A stretch of 64,000 nucleotides of DNA from Olleya namhaensis (GCF_900114005.1 NZ_FORM01000005.1:62001-126000); one strand, 5' to 3'. Positions 16,754-25,671 are shown, numbered from the stretch's first letter. Notes: generated from the sequence alone by a model not told the origin. A program made the numbers and translations.

Positions 16754-17068
16754 TTATAAATTGATTAATGAGCCCTCTGTATTTGAGTTTAACCCGTAAT
16801 CTGAGGCAAAACTAGAAATAGCTTCATTATATTTTGTGCTTTTTATTTGTTGTATTGCGTATACATTTAAAACAACCACGCAAACCAATGTTGCCAACTG
16901 TAACTGTGGCGTAAACCAATACCATGACTTAGATGCTACTTCTTTTTCAGTAAATAAGCGTTGCATTGTTTTATCTTTAAAAAAAGGAGAGACAGTAACC
17001 GCGTCGATACTTTGGGCAGCGTTAATAGTCTGATCTATTTTATCTTGTATGTTTGTATTTGTTTTCAT
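16754..17068 (-). CDS. putative anti-sigma protein, one TM
   Basis: This is a 104-residue protein beginning at ATG 17068 (MKTNTNIQDKIDQ). An in-frame upstream ATG at 17098 overlaps the -35 box of promoter P2, so it is not used here. The short cytoplasmic part has TVSPFFKDKTMQRLF, which resembles the N-terminal segment of other small flavobacterial anti-sigma proteins. One membrane helix (LATLVCVVVLNVYAI) spans about residues 65-80, with a short periplasmic tail. It stands between the sigma gene and the Spy-like gene, the CnrY position in CnrYXH-type systems. The role rests on this context. Confidence 0.62.
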   Translation of the reverse strand: MKTNTNIQDKIDQTINAAQSIDAVTVSPFFKDKTMQRLFTEKEVASKSWYWFTPQLQLATLVCVVVLNVYAIQQIKSTKYNEAISSFASDYGLNSNTEGSLINL

Positions 17069-17078
17069 AATTCTTAGT

Positions 17079-17108
17079 TTTAGATGTTTTATTTTCAAAA
17101 AACTTGCG
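17079..17108 (-). promoter_or_regulatory. ECF promoter site P2
   Basis: On the minus strand: CGCAAGTT (17108-17101), 14 bases, then CATCTAAA (17086-17079). The last base of the second box is 10 bases before ATG 17068, so the transcript would have almost no leader. It would let anti-sigma and sensor be made separately from the sigma factor. Confidence 0.78.
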
Positions 17109-17109
17109 T

Positions 17110-17697
17110 CTAATTATGGTTTTTATAAAATTCTTTTAAAATAATTTGTAAATTCTTTTTAGCTCTAAACAATAAAGACTCGATAGAGCCAATACTCTTT
17201 TTTGTTATTTCGCTTATTTCTTTATAGCTTTTATCATCAATTTTATTTAATGTAAAAACAATACGCTGTGCTTCTGGCAGTTTATTAATTGCTAAAAACA
17301 AGGTTTCGCTAGTTTCTTTTTGCTCCATTACTAATCCAGGATGATTAATCTCTGTAAAATAACTAGCTTTATCTAAGTTATAATCGTTTCCTGATAGGGA
17401 TTGTAAAAAGGCAAAACGTTTCTTAGCTTTCCCCTTCCTGATAAACTCTAAACATTTATTAGTTGCTATTCTATAAATCCAAGTAGACAATTTAGACTGT
17501 CCTTTAAATTTATTTATAGAATTAAAAACTTCTACAAACACCTCCTGCGCAATATCCTCTGCATCCTGTTTATTGGGCACAAACGACAAGCACGTCCCAA
17601 ACACCTTTTGTTGGAAATCGTCCAAAAGCTTACCATAAGCAGCACTTGTTTGGTTTTTAAGTTGTTCTATAAATTCAGTTTCGGTCAAAAAAGGCAA
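17110..17697 (-). CDS. ECF-type sigma factor, proposed master regulator of the YHYH/CotH cluster
   Basis: This is a 195-residue ECF sigma factor. Region 2 holds NKQDAEDIAQEVFVEVFNSI and LSTWIYRIATNKCLEFIRKG (about residues 40-92). Region 4 holds INKLPEAQRIVFTLNKI and the helix-turn-helix KSYKEISEITKKSIGSIESLLFR (about 138-180). It is the head of the minus-strand cluster and has a copy of the repeated promoter motif (P1) directly in front of its start, so autoregulation is likely. Because the same motif precedes four other units down to 8.4 kb, this factor is the best candidate for recognising it. Confidence 0.9.
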   Translation of the reverse strand: MPFLTETEFIEQLKNQTSAAYGKLLDDFQQKVFGTCLSFVPNKQDAEDIAQEVFVEVFNSINKFKGQSKLSTWIYRIATNKCLEFIRKGKAKKRFAFLQSLSGNDYNLDKASYFTEINHPGLVMEQKETSETLFLAINKLPEAQRIVFTLNKIDDKSYKEISEITKKSIGSIESLLFRAKKNLQIILKEFYKNHN

Positions 17698-17714
17698 TTA
17701 TTGTGTTAACTATA

Positions 17715-17744
17715 TTTAGATGCATAAGTTTTAAAAAACTTGCG
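17715..17744 (-). promoter_or_regulatory. ECF promoter site P1 (autoregulatory)
   Basis: On the minus strand: CGCAAGTT (17744-17737), 14 bases, then CATCTAAA (17722-17715). It ends 17 bases before the ATG of the sigma gene. It matches P2, P4 and P5 exactly in both boxes and in spacing. Confidence 0.83.
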
Positions 17745-17824
17745 TTTATTTTAAAAATATTTTTTCAAAAGGTAAAACTATATATCTTAATACAAAAAAG
17801 CATCAAAAATTAGTGTTATTTAAG

Positions 17825-17832
17825 TAACTTTG
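17825..17832 (+). promoter_or_regulatory. Bacteroidota -7 element TAACTTTG
   Basis: TAACTTTGCAC fits the TAnnTTTG element of the housekeeping sigma factor in this phylum and lies 21 bases before the ATG at 17854. It shows that an upstream TTG at 17830 lies inside the promoter and is not the start. Confidence 0.65.
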
Positions 17833-17853
17833 CACGTTATTAAATACAAAAAA

Positions 17854-19065
17854 ATGCGCTTACACAAAAATTTATGCTTTGCTACCGTTGATGGGTTATT
17901 ATTAATCTTTAACGAAGGTCATTATGCTGATAAAGTTGTACAACAATTACTTAAACGTGACAAACGTTGGGGAAGTCGTGACAGAGGTTTTGTTGCCGAA
18001 ACTACTTACGATATAGTACGTTGGAAACGTCTTTATGCAGAAATTGCTGAAGTAAAAGAACCATTTAACAGAGACGAAATCTGGCGTATGTTTGCGGTTT
18101 GGGCTACTTTAAAAGGAATTACACTTCCCGACTGGAAGTATTTTGAAAATACACCAACAAGAAAAATTAAAGGTCGTTTTGACGAGTTATCTAAGACTAG
18201 AAAGATTAAAGAATCTTTTCCAGATTGGATGGATGCGTTAGCCGAAAAAGAATTAGGTGAAAAAATATGGTCTAAAGAAGCAACTGCTTTAAACCAACAA
18301 GCTGATGTTGTCCTAAGAGTAAACACTCTTAAAACGACTAAAGAGAAATTAAAAGAAGAATTATTCGATTTAGATATTGAAACTGAAGAAGTACCAAAGC
18401 ATGTTAATGCTTTAAAACTTGTCGAGCGTGCCAATGTGTTTACAACAGATATGTTTCAAAAAGGACATTTTGAAGTTCAAGATGGATCGTCTCAATTAGT
18501 TGCTGAATACTTAGAGGTAGAACCAGGAATGCGTGTGGTTGACACATGTGCTGGTGCTGGTGGTAAAACACTACACCTTGCATCTATAATGGAAAACAAA
18601 GGTCAAATTATAGCTTTAGATATTTATGCTAATAAATTAAAAGAACTAAAGCGTCGTGCAAAAAGAGCTGGCGCGCATAATATCGAGCCAAGACATATTG
18701 ACTCCACAAAGGTTATCAAAAAATTATACGATCAAGCGGATCGTGTATTAATTGATGCGCCCTGTTCTGGATTAGGTGTATTAAGAAGAAACCCTGATGC
18801 GAAATGGAAAATGCAACCTGAATTTATTGAAAAAATCAAGGAAACACAAGCCGAAATTTTAAATAGCTACTCAAGAATGGTTAAATCTGGTGGTAAATTA
18901 GTGTATGCGACATGCTCTATCTTACCTTCTGAAAATCAAGAACAAGTTGCTAAATTTCTAGCTTCAGATAACGGAAAAGAATTTTCTTTAGTAAAAGACA
19001 AGAAAATTTTATCTCATCAATCTGGTTTTGATGGCTTTTATATGGCTTTATTAGAAAGAAAATAA
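17854..19065 (+). CDS. RsmB/NOP family class I SAM-dependent RNA methyltransferase
   Basis: This is a 403-residue cytoplasmic enzyme of the RsmB/NOP2/Sun family, which makes 5-methylcytosine in rRNA or tRNA. The SAM-binding motif VVDTCAGAGGKTLHLAS is near residue 228 and ALDIYANKL follows. The motif IV stretch DAPCSGLGVLRRNP near residue 308 and motif VI YATCSILPSENQEQ near 350 carry the two catalytic cysteines. The N-terminal half is the helical RNA-binding part. The start is set at ATG 17854 because of the promoter element just upstream. The exact RNA target is not certain. Confidence 0.9.
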   Translation: MRLHKNLCFATVDGLLLIFNEGHYADKVVQQLLKRDKRWGSRDRGFVAETTYDIVRWKRLYAEIAEVKEPFNRDEIWRMFAVWATLKGITLPDWKYFENTPTRKIKGRFDELSKTRKIKESFPDWMDALAEKELGEKIWSKEATALNQQADVVLRVNTLKTTKEKLKEELFDLDIETEEVPKHVNALKLVERANVFTTDMFQKGHFEVQDGSSQLVAEYLEVEPGMRVVDTCAGAGGKTLHLASIMENKGQIIALDIYANKLKELKRRAKRAGAHNIEPRHIDSTKVIKKLYDQADRVLIDAPCSGLGVLRRNPDAKWKMQPEFIEKIKETQAEILNSYSRMVKSGGKLVYATCSILPSENQEQVAKFLASDNGKEFSLVKDKKILSHQSGFDGFYMALLERK

Positions 19066-19092
19066 TTACAATTATATTTAAACACAACTACT

Positions 19093-20931
19093 ATGAAACA
19101 CTTTTACTTACTTTTTTCATTTTTAATCTCTGCATTAAGTTATGCACAACTAACACCACCGACTGAGCTTCAAGCTTATTACAATGGGGTTGACTTTACA
19201 AAAACACAATTAGATTTGTTTGATGATTTAGCGGCAACTACAGCTGCAAATCATACTAATGCTTTAAGTTACACACCAGGAATCTGGGAAGCTAGTAAAG
19301 TAACTGATGAGGATATTGACAACCCAAACAATGTTATTTTATTTTACGGATATAGCGATACAGACGGAAACGGTGTAACTGATAGATCTAGAAATAAAAA
19401 TTTAAACGGTGGTGGTAACGGAGATTGGAACAGAGAACATGTATTTCCAAACTCTTTAGCTAATCCTAGTTTAAACAGTTCTGGTACATCTGGACCTCCA
19501 TATGCGGACGGACACAACTTAAGACCGTCTGACGTACAAATGAACTCTGATCGTGGAAACAAAAAATTTGCTGCGGGATCTGGTAATGCAGGAAACACAA
19601 GTACTAGCTCTAGCTTATGGTATGCTGGAGATGAGTATAAAGGTGATGCTGCAAGAATAATTATGTACATGTACGCTAGATATGGTACACAATGTCTACC
19701 TTATTTTGCTGTTTCAGGAGCAACTAACAGTATTGACCCTAACATGATTGATTTATTGTTAGAGTGGAATGCTGAAGATCCTGTGTCTTTAATTGAAGAT
19801 AACAGAAACGCTTACCATGGTGATTTATCTAATACATATGCACAAGGTAACCGTAACCCTTTTATTGACAATCCATATTTAGCAACTGTTATTTGGGGAG
19901 GTACTCCTGCAGAAAACAGATGGGGAGAACAACCTGAAGCAGATACAGAAGCGCCAACAGTTCCTACAGGATTAGTTGCAAGTAATCCAACAGAAGATAC
20001 TGTTGATTTAACTTGGACGGCTTCTACAGATGATACTGCGGTTGTAACCTATATTATATACGTAGATGGTGTTTTATACACATCAACTAACGGAACAGCA
20101 ACTACATTTACAGTTACAGGATTAAACCCTGAAACTACATATGTCTTTACCGTTTTAGCTAAAGATGCAGCCAATAACTCATCAGCACAAAGTACATCAG
20201 ATACTGCTACAACATTAGCAGGGACACCTGCTGGAACAAGTTGTGTTAACCCTGTCGAACAAGATTTTGAATTAATGCCTGCAAACAGTAGCTCATACTC
20301 TTCAAGAACTTGGACAGATAGCTACGGAGAATGGAATGCAACTAGAGCTAGAACAGACCAAAACATAAACGGATCTAGAGCAATAGTAATTGACATGAGA
20401 ACTAATAGTGCAGGTACATTAACTTCACCACTAATAGCAGGAGGTATTGCAGATCTTACATTAACAACGCAACAAGTGTTTTCTGGTTCAGGAGGGACGC
20501 TTAACATTTATGTAAATGGTGTTTTAAAAGGAGATGTAACTTATGACGCAACTGTGCAAACAGCTACCGTTTCTGGTATTAATACTGAAGGAAACATTAC
20601 AGTAGTAATTCAAGATGATAGTGACTCTAGCGGAGCAAGAGTTGCAATTGACAATTTATTTTGGACGTGTTACGAAACATTAAGTACACCAGAATTTGAT
20701 TTAAATCAAACTAAAATCTATCCAAATCCATTAAATGGATCGCTTTTAAATATTGAAGTAAAACAAGACACACGTTTTGAGATTTACGATATCTTAGGAA
20801 AAAGCATCATAACTGGTAATGTTACACCAACTAACAAAGAAGCAAATGTATCGCGTCTTAGTAAAGGTGTTTACATCATGAAATTAGAGTCTGCTAATGG
20901 AACGATCACAAAAAAAATAATTAAAAATTAA
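19093..20931 (+). CDS. secreted endonuclease I with FnIII and type IX sorting domain
   Basis: This is a 612-residue extracellular nuclease. A signal peptide ends near LSYAQ (residue 19). The endonuclease I (EndA/NucM-like, His-Me finger) domain covers about residues 30-285, with WNREHVFPNS near 113 (catalytic His) and DGHNLRPSDVQMNSDRGNKKF near 140. A fibronectin type III domain (about 293-375) follows, then a beta-sandwich region. The C-terminus has the type IX sorting signature: KIYPNPLNG, YDILGK, LSKGVYIMKLE and a final KKIIKN. It therefore should be exported by T9SS and released or anchored outside the cell, where it would degrade DNA or RNA for nutrients. It lies 27 bases after the methyltransferase, with a terminator behind it. 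Confidence 0.92.
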   Translation: MKHFYLLFSFLISALSYAQLTPPTELQAYYNGVDFTKTQLDLFDDLAATTAANHTNALSYTPGIWEASKVTDEDIDNPNNVILFYGYSDTDGNGVTDRSRNKNLNGGGNGDWNREHVFPNSLANPSLNSSGTSGPPYADGHNLRPSDVQMNSDRGNKKFAAGSGNAGNTSTSSSLWYAGDEYKGDAARIIMYMYARYGTQCLPYFAVSGATNSIDPNMIDLLLEWNAEDPVSLIEDNRNAYHGDLSNTYAQGNRNPFIDNPYLATVIWGGTPAENRWGEQPEADTEAPTVPTGLVASNPTEDTVDLTWTASTDDTAVVTYIIYVDGVLYTSTNGTATTFTVTGLNPETTYVFTVLAKDAANNSSAQSTSDTATTLAGTPAGTSCVNPVEQDFELMPANSSSYSSRTWTDSYGEWNATRARTDQNINGSRAIVIDMRTNSAGTLTSPLIAGGIADLTLTTQQVFSGSGGTLNIYVNGVLKGDVTYDATVQTATVSGINTEGNITVVIQDDSDSSGARVAIDNLFWTCYETLSTPEFDLNQTKIYPNPLNGSLLNIEVKQDTRFEIYDILGKSIITGNVTPTNKEANVSRLSKGVYIMKLESANGTITKKIIKN

Positions 20932-20946
20932 TTTTTTAATTTCTTT

Positions 20947-20981
20947 AAAAAAGCGACTCAGAAATGAGTCGCTTTTTTTTT
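20947..20981 (+). terminator. Rho-independent terminator after endonuclease
   Basis: AAGCGACTCA-GAAA-TGAGTCGCTT is a perfect 10-base-pair stem followed by T residues, directly after the nuclease gene. Confidence 0.92.
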
Positions 20982-21049
20982 GTTAAAAACCTAGTGAATA
21001 ACTCTTAAATTAAGCAAGAAATATTACCTACAATTAGCACTAAAAAACC

Positions 21050-21057
21050 TAAATTTG
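21050..21057 (+). promoter_or_regulatory. -7 element TAAATTTG before purL
   Basis: TAAATTTG matches the TAnnTTTG consensus exactly and lies 37 bases before the purL ATG. No clear -33 TTTG is at the expected distance. Confidence 0.45.
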
Positions 21058-21094
21058 TTTCTTTATAAAAAACAACACTCAAACTAAAAACATA

Positions 21095-24000
21095 ATGATT
21101 CATTTCTTCGGAAACCAAAACAGTAAAGTCTTTGCTGTTCAAGCAACAAAAGAATTATCAACTCAAACCATCTCAAAGTTGACATGGTTATTTGGCGACC
21201 AACCAAAAATAGAACAAGCATCGTTAGATGCTTTTTTTGTTGGCCCAAGAGCTGCTATGATTACACCTTGGAGTACTAATGCTGTGGAAATCACCCAAAA
21301 CATGGGTATTGAAGGCATCATCAGAATTGAAGAATTTGAAGCTTCAAGCAAAGATTTTAAAGGTTTTGACCCTATGATTTCTGAAAAATATAGTACCTTA
21401 ACTCAAGAGTCATTTACTATTAATATTCAGCCAGAGCCTATCTTAAATATCGATGATATCTCAGCATATAACCAACAAGAAGGTTTAGCGCTAAACGATG
21501 AGGAAATCGCTTATTTAGATGGTGTTTCTAAAAAAATAGGACGACCATTAACAGACTCTGAAGTATTTGGATTCTCTCAGGTAAACTCAGAACATTGTCG
21601 TCACAAAATCTTTAATGGAACATTTATAATTGATGGTGAAGAAAAACCAACATCTCTTTTTAAATTAATTAAAGAAACAGCAAAGCAACATCCAAACACT
21701 ATTGTTTCTGCTTATAAAGATAATGTCGCTTTTATAAAAGGTCCAAAAGTGGAGCAATTTGCACCAAAACGAGCTGATGTACCTGATTATTACACAAAAA
21801 CAGATTACGATTCTGTTATTTCGCTTAAAGCGGAAACACATAACTTCCCAACCACTGTAGAACCTTTTAATGGTGCTGCAACAGGTTCTGGAGGAGAAAT
21901 TAGAGACAGACTTGCTGGAGGAAAGGGATCTTTACCTTTAGCTGGAACAGCTGTTTACATGACTTCTTACTCTAGATTAGAAGATAACAGACCTTGGGAA
22001 CAAGCTATGGACGCACGTCCTTGGTTATACCAAACACCAATGGATATTTTAATTAAAGCTAGTAATGGTGCTTCGGATTTTGGAAACAAATTTGGACAAC
22101 CACTTATCTGTGGTTCCGTACTAACTTTTGAGCATGACGAAACTAAAGATGCCAAACCTAATGCTGTCAAAGGATCTCAACGTAAATTAGGTTACGATAA
22201 AGTAATCATGCAAGCTGGTGGTATTGGATATGGTAAAGCAGACCAAGCATTAAAAGACACGCCTAAAAAAGGTGATAAAATAGTAATATTAGGAGGAGAA
22301 AACTACCGTATTGGTATGGGTGGTGCTGCAGTATCTTCTGCAGACACTGGAGAGTTTGCGTCAGGGATTGAACTTAATGCTGTACAACGTTCAAACCCAG
22401 AAATGCAGAAACGTGCTGCCAATGCTGTACGTGGAATGGTAGAAAGTGAAGAAAACTTTATTGTTTCTATACATGATCATGGTGCAGGTGGACACTTAAA
22501 CTGTTTATCAGAATTAGTGGAAGATACCGGAGGAACTATTGATTTAGATGCCTTACCTGTTGGAGACCCAACCTTATCTGCAAAAGAAATTATTGGTAAT
22601 GAGTCTCAAGAACGTATGGGACTAGTTATTGCAGAAAAGCATTTAGAGCACTTAAATAGAATTGCAGACAGAGAACGTTCTCCAATGTATACCGTAGGTG
22701 ACGTAACAGAAAATCACAGATTTACATTCCAATCTAAAACAAAAGGTGATAAACCTATGGATTTAGCTTTAGAGGATATGTTTGGAAGTTCTCCAAAAAC
22801 TATAATGACGGATACTACGGTTGCCAGAGATTATGGTAATTTAGAGTATACTCCTAACCAATTTCATAGCTACCTAGACCAAGTATTACAATTAGAAGCT
22901 GTAGCTTGTAAAGACTGGTTAACAAACAAAGTAGACCGTTGTGTTGGTGGTAAAGTTGCCAAACAACAATGTGTTGGACCATTACAAATACCACTTAATA
23001 ATCTAGGTGTAATGGCTTTAGATTATAAAGGTGTAGAAGGAATTGCAACCTCAATTGGGCATTCTCCCATTTCTGGTTTAATTAACCCTGTTGCTGGAAG
23101 TAGAAACAGTATCACAGAAGCTTTAACTAATATTATTTGGGCACCATTAAAAGATGGGTTAGAATCAGTTTCATTATCCGCTAACTGGATGTGGCCTTGT
23201 AAAAACGAAGGTGAAGACGCACGTTTATATGAAGCAGTTAAAGCTATTTCGGAATACGCTATTGACTTAGGAATCAATGTTCCAACAGGAAAAGATTCGT
23301 TATCAATGAAACAGAAATACCAAAATGAAGAAGTTATTTCTCCAGGGACGGTAATTATTTCTGCAGCAGCAAATTGTAACAATATAAAAAATGTAATCGA
23401 ACCTGTTCTTAAAAATAACGGTGGAGACATTTATTACATAAACATATCTCAAGACGATTTTAAATTAGGTGGTAGTAGTTTTGCACAAACACTTAATAAA
23501 ATAGGAAACAGCACTCCTAATACTAAGGATGCTAAATATGTAAAAACAGTATTTAATACAATACAACAACTAATAAAAGACAATCAAATTATTGCTGGTC
23601 ATGATGTGGCTTCCGGTGGTTTAATTACAACTTTATTAGAATTATGTTTTGCTGACACTAATTTAGGTGCCACTTTAGACATTACTGCTTTAAACGAGAA
23701 AGATTCTTGTAAAGTACTATTTGCTGAAAATTCTGGTATTGTTTTTCAATCTAAAGATACCACGATAGAAAAAGTACTTTCTGATGCTAATATCACTTTT
23801 TATAACATTGGTAAAGTAACAACTGGTGACACTTTAAATATTACAAACGGAACAGAAAAATTATCTATGACTATCTCTAAATTAAGAGATACATGGTATA
23901 AAACATCTTTTTTGTTAGACCAAAAGCAAACAGCAAATGGCTTAGCAAAAACACGTTTTGATAATTTCAAAAATCAACCTTTAGATTATAAGTTCCCTGA

Positions 24001-24790
24001 ACATTTTACAGGAAAACTACCAAGTATAGACACTACAAAACCAAGACCTAAAGCTGCAATTTTACGTGAAAAAGGAAGTAATTCTGAACGCGAAATGGCA
24101 AATGCTATGTATTTAGCTGGCTTTGATGTTAAAGATGTACACATGACAGATTTAATATCTGGTCGCGAAACATTGGAAGATATTCAGTTTTTAGGTGCTG
24201 TTGGTGGGTTTTCTAATAGTGATGTTTTAGGATCTGCAAAAGGTTGGGCTGGAGCAATAAAATATAACGATAACGCTAATAAGGTAATAAATAACTTCTT
24301 TAAAAGAGAAGACACTTTATCTGTTGGTATTTGCAATGGTTGTCAGCTCTTTATGGAATTAGAGCTAATTAATCCTGAGCATGATGTACATGGAAAGATG
24401 CACCATAACGACTCTAAGAAACACGAAAGTGCGTTTACATCAGTAACCGTTCAAGACAATAATTCTGTAATGCTTTCTTCTTTAAAAGACACTACTTTAG
24501 GGGTTTGGATAAGTCACGGAGAAGGTAAATTTAACTTGCCAAAATCAGAGCAAGATTATAATATTGTTGCCAAATATGGTTATGATAGCTACCCATCAAA
24601 TCCTAATGGCTCAGACTTTAATACTGCCATGTTGTGTGATAAAACTGGACGTCACCTTGTTATGATGCCGCATATCGAGCGTTCTACATTCCAATGGAAT
24701 TGGGCAAATTATCCAGAAAACAGAACAGACGACGTCTCTCCTTGGATTGAGGCATTTGTTAACGCTAAAGAATGGATAATTAATAAATAA
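21095..24790 (+). CDS. purL: phosphoribosylformylglycinamidine synthase, large single-chain type
   Basis: This is a 1231-residue single-chain FGAR amidotransferase, which converts FGAR to FGAM with glutamine and ATP in the fourth step of purine synthesis. The length fits the fused form that joins PurS-like, PurL and PurQ parts. The synthetase part has GFSQVNSEHCRHKIF near residue 163, the ATP-site segment LKAETHNFPTTVEPFNGAATG near 250 and IHDHGAGGHLNCLSE near 460. The C-terminal glutaminase has GFSNSDVLGSAKGWA near 1040, the nucleophile Cys in GICNGCQLF near 1077 and the His-Glu pair near HIERSTFQWN. It is a single gene after its own promoter; no other pur genes are next to it. Confidence 0.97.
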   Translation: MIHFFGNQNSKVFAVQATKELSTQTISKLTWLFGDQPKIEQASLDAFFVGPRAAMITPWSTNAVEITQNMGIEGIIRIEEFEASSKDFKGFDPMISEKYSTLTQESFTINIQPEPILNIDDISAYNQQEGLALNDEEIAYLDGVSKKIGRPLTDSEVFGFSQVNSEHCRHKIFNGTFIIDGEEKPTSLFKLIKETAKQHPNTIVSAYKDNVAFIKGPKVEQFAPKRADVPDYYTKTDYDSVISLKAETHNFPTTVEPFNGAATGSGGEIRDRLAGGKGSLPLAGTAVYMTSYSRLEDNRPWEQAMDARPWLYQTPMDILIKASNGASDFGNKFGQPLICGSVLTFEHDETKDAKPNAVKGSQRKLGYDKVIMQAGGIGYGKADQALKDTPKKGDKIVILGGENYRIGMGGAAVSSADTGEFASGIELNAVQRSNPEMQKRAANAVRGMVESEENFIVSIHDHGAGGHLNCLSELVEDTGGTIDLDALPVGDPTLSAKEIIGNESQERMGLVIAEKHLEHLNRIADRERSPMYTVGDVTENHRFTFQSKTKGDKPMDLALEDMFGSSPKTIMTDTTVARDYGNLEYTPNQFHSYLDQVLQLEAVACKDWLTNKVDRCVGGKVAKQQCVGPLQIPLNNLGVMALDYKGVEGIATSIGHSPISGLINPVAGSRNSITEALTNIIWAPLKDGLESVSLSANWMWPCKNEGEDARLYEAVKAISEYAIDLGINVPTGKDSLSMKQKYQNEEVISPGTVIISAAANCNNIKNVIEPVLKNNGGDIYYINISQDDFKLGGSSFAQTLNKIGNSTPNTKDAKYVKTVFNTIQQLIKDNQIIAGHDVASGGLITTLLELCFADTNLGATLDITALNEKDSCKVLFAENSGIVFQSKDTTIEKVLSDANITFYNIGKVTTGDTLNITNGTEKLSMTISKLRDTWYKTSFLLDQKQTANGLAKTRFDNFKNQPLDYKFPEHFTGKLPSIDTTKPRPKAAILREKGSNSEREMANAMYLAGFDVKDVHMTDLISGRETLEDIQFLGAVGGFSNSDVLGSAKGWAGAIKYNDNANKVINNFFKREDTLSVGICNGCQLFMELELINPEHDVHGKMHHNDSKKHESAFTSVTVQDNNSVMLSSLKDTTLGVWISHGEGKFNLPKSEQDYNIVAKYGYDSYPSNPNGSDFNTAMLCDKTGRHLVMMPHIERSTFQWNWANYPENRTDDVSPWIEAFVNAKEWIINK

Positions 24791-24798
24791 TAAAAAAA

Positions 24799-24841
24799 TT
24801 ACACCATAAACTGTAAGTAATTTCATAAGTTTATGGTGTAA
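24799..24841. repeat. 13-base perfect inverted repeat between purL and araC-like gene
   Basis: TTACACCATAAAC (24799-24811) and its exact complement (24829-24841) flank a 17-base loop. It follows purL by 8 bases. On the plus strand it lacks a T-run, so it is a poor classical terminator there; an A-run precedes it. It may be a 3' stabilising stem, a weak terminator, or an operator for the regulator that starts 23 bases later. Confidence 0.6.
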
Positions 24842-24864
24842 TAATTCAGTACAAAAAGCTATTA

Positions 24865-25671
24865 ATGAATTTTAGATACATAAAAAGTGCTAACACTAAC
24901 CAGTTAGTTCAAAATTTTTATGAGCTTAACGTCGCGGAAACTAGTATACCGCTAAGTTCAAAAATAATACCAACCGCACAGTCACATATTATATTTGTGG
25001 ACTCAGAGGAAGGTATAGAAACAAATTTTAAAAGTATTACCTATAAAAGTTTGGGGTTAATAGTCTTAGGCCAGTCGTATAAATCATACACCTTAAAAGC
25101 TATAAAACCTTATTTTAATTTTGGTATTAGCTTCCACCCTACTGCACTTTATAAATTATTAAAGACAGACATCTCTAAATTTACAGATAAACATATCGAC
25201 CTTTCAAAGGTAGACAGTCCTTTATATAGTTTACTTAATCCTATTTTTAAAGAAAACTTAAAAGGAGAAGCGCTAGCCTCTAAAATTGAAAATCAACTTG
25301 CTAAATTGGATATTTACGAAAGTAAAAACACCATACTAGTAGACGAAGTGATCAAAGTAATTTATGAAAGAGAAGGTATTATTAATGTGGAAGAATTATT
25401 AAAGATCTTTCCTATTTCTCAAAAAAACTTAGAAATTCAGTTCAAAAAAATAATAGGTTTAACCCCTTTAAAATTCATTAAATTATATAAGTTTTTATGC
25501 TTAATGAGACAGTACGAATCTAACAAAGCAACCATCTCTCAATTAATAGATTACTACGCTTATTACGATTTTTCTCACTTTTCTAAAGACTTCAAGCTTT
25601 TTATGAATTTAAAGCCCGCAGACTACTTTAAAACCGAAAATAAATTTTTAAGTAATTATTTAAAAGAATAA
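24865..25671 (+). CDS. AraC-family transcriptional regulator
   Basis: This is a 268-residue regulator. The N-terminal part (about 1-150) has the fold pattern of DUF6597-type sensor domains (SHIIFVDSEEG, FGISFHPTALYKLLK). The C-terminal part (about 165-262) is a degenerate AraC DNA-binding domain, with FPISQKNLEIQFKKIIGLTPLKFIKLYKF as the first helix-turn-helix and the family-typical YDFSHFSKDFKLFMNLKPADYF as the second. Its target is unknown. It lies upstream of the acyl-CoA ligase but is separated by 260 bases with a terminator, so the two are not an operon. Confidence 0.85.
   Translation: MNFRYIKSANTNQLVQNFYELNVAETSIPLSSKIIPTAQSHIIFVDSEEGIETNFKSITYKSLGLIVLGQSYKSYTLKAIKPYFNFGISFHPTALYKLLKTDISKFTDKHIDLSKVDSPLYSLLNPIFKENLKGEALASKIENQLAKLDIYESKNTILVDEVIKVIYEREGIINVEELLKIFPISQKNLEIQFKKIIGLTPLKFIKLYKFLCLMRQYESNKATISQLIDYYAYYDFSHFSKDFKLFMNLKPADYFKTENKFLSNYLKE

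Noticed and set aside
17069-17098. Upstream ATG for the putative anti-sigma gene at 17098
   Set aside because: The extra ten codons overlap promoter P2; the transcript would begin downstream of it.
17830-17853. TTG start eight codons upstream of the RsmB-like gene
   Set aside because: It lies inside the TAACTTTG promoter element; ATG 17854 follows at a normal distance.
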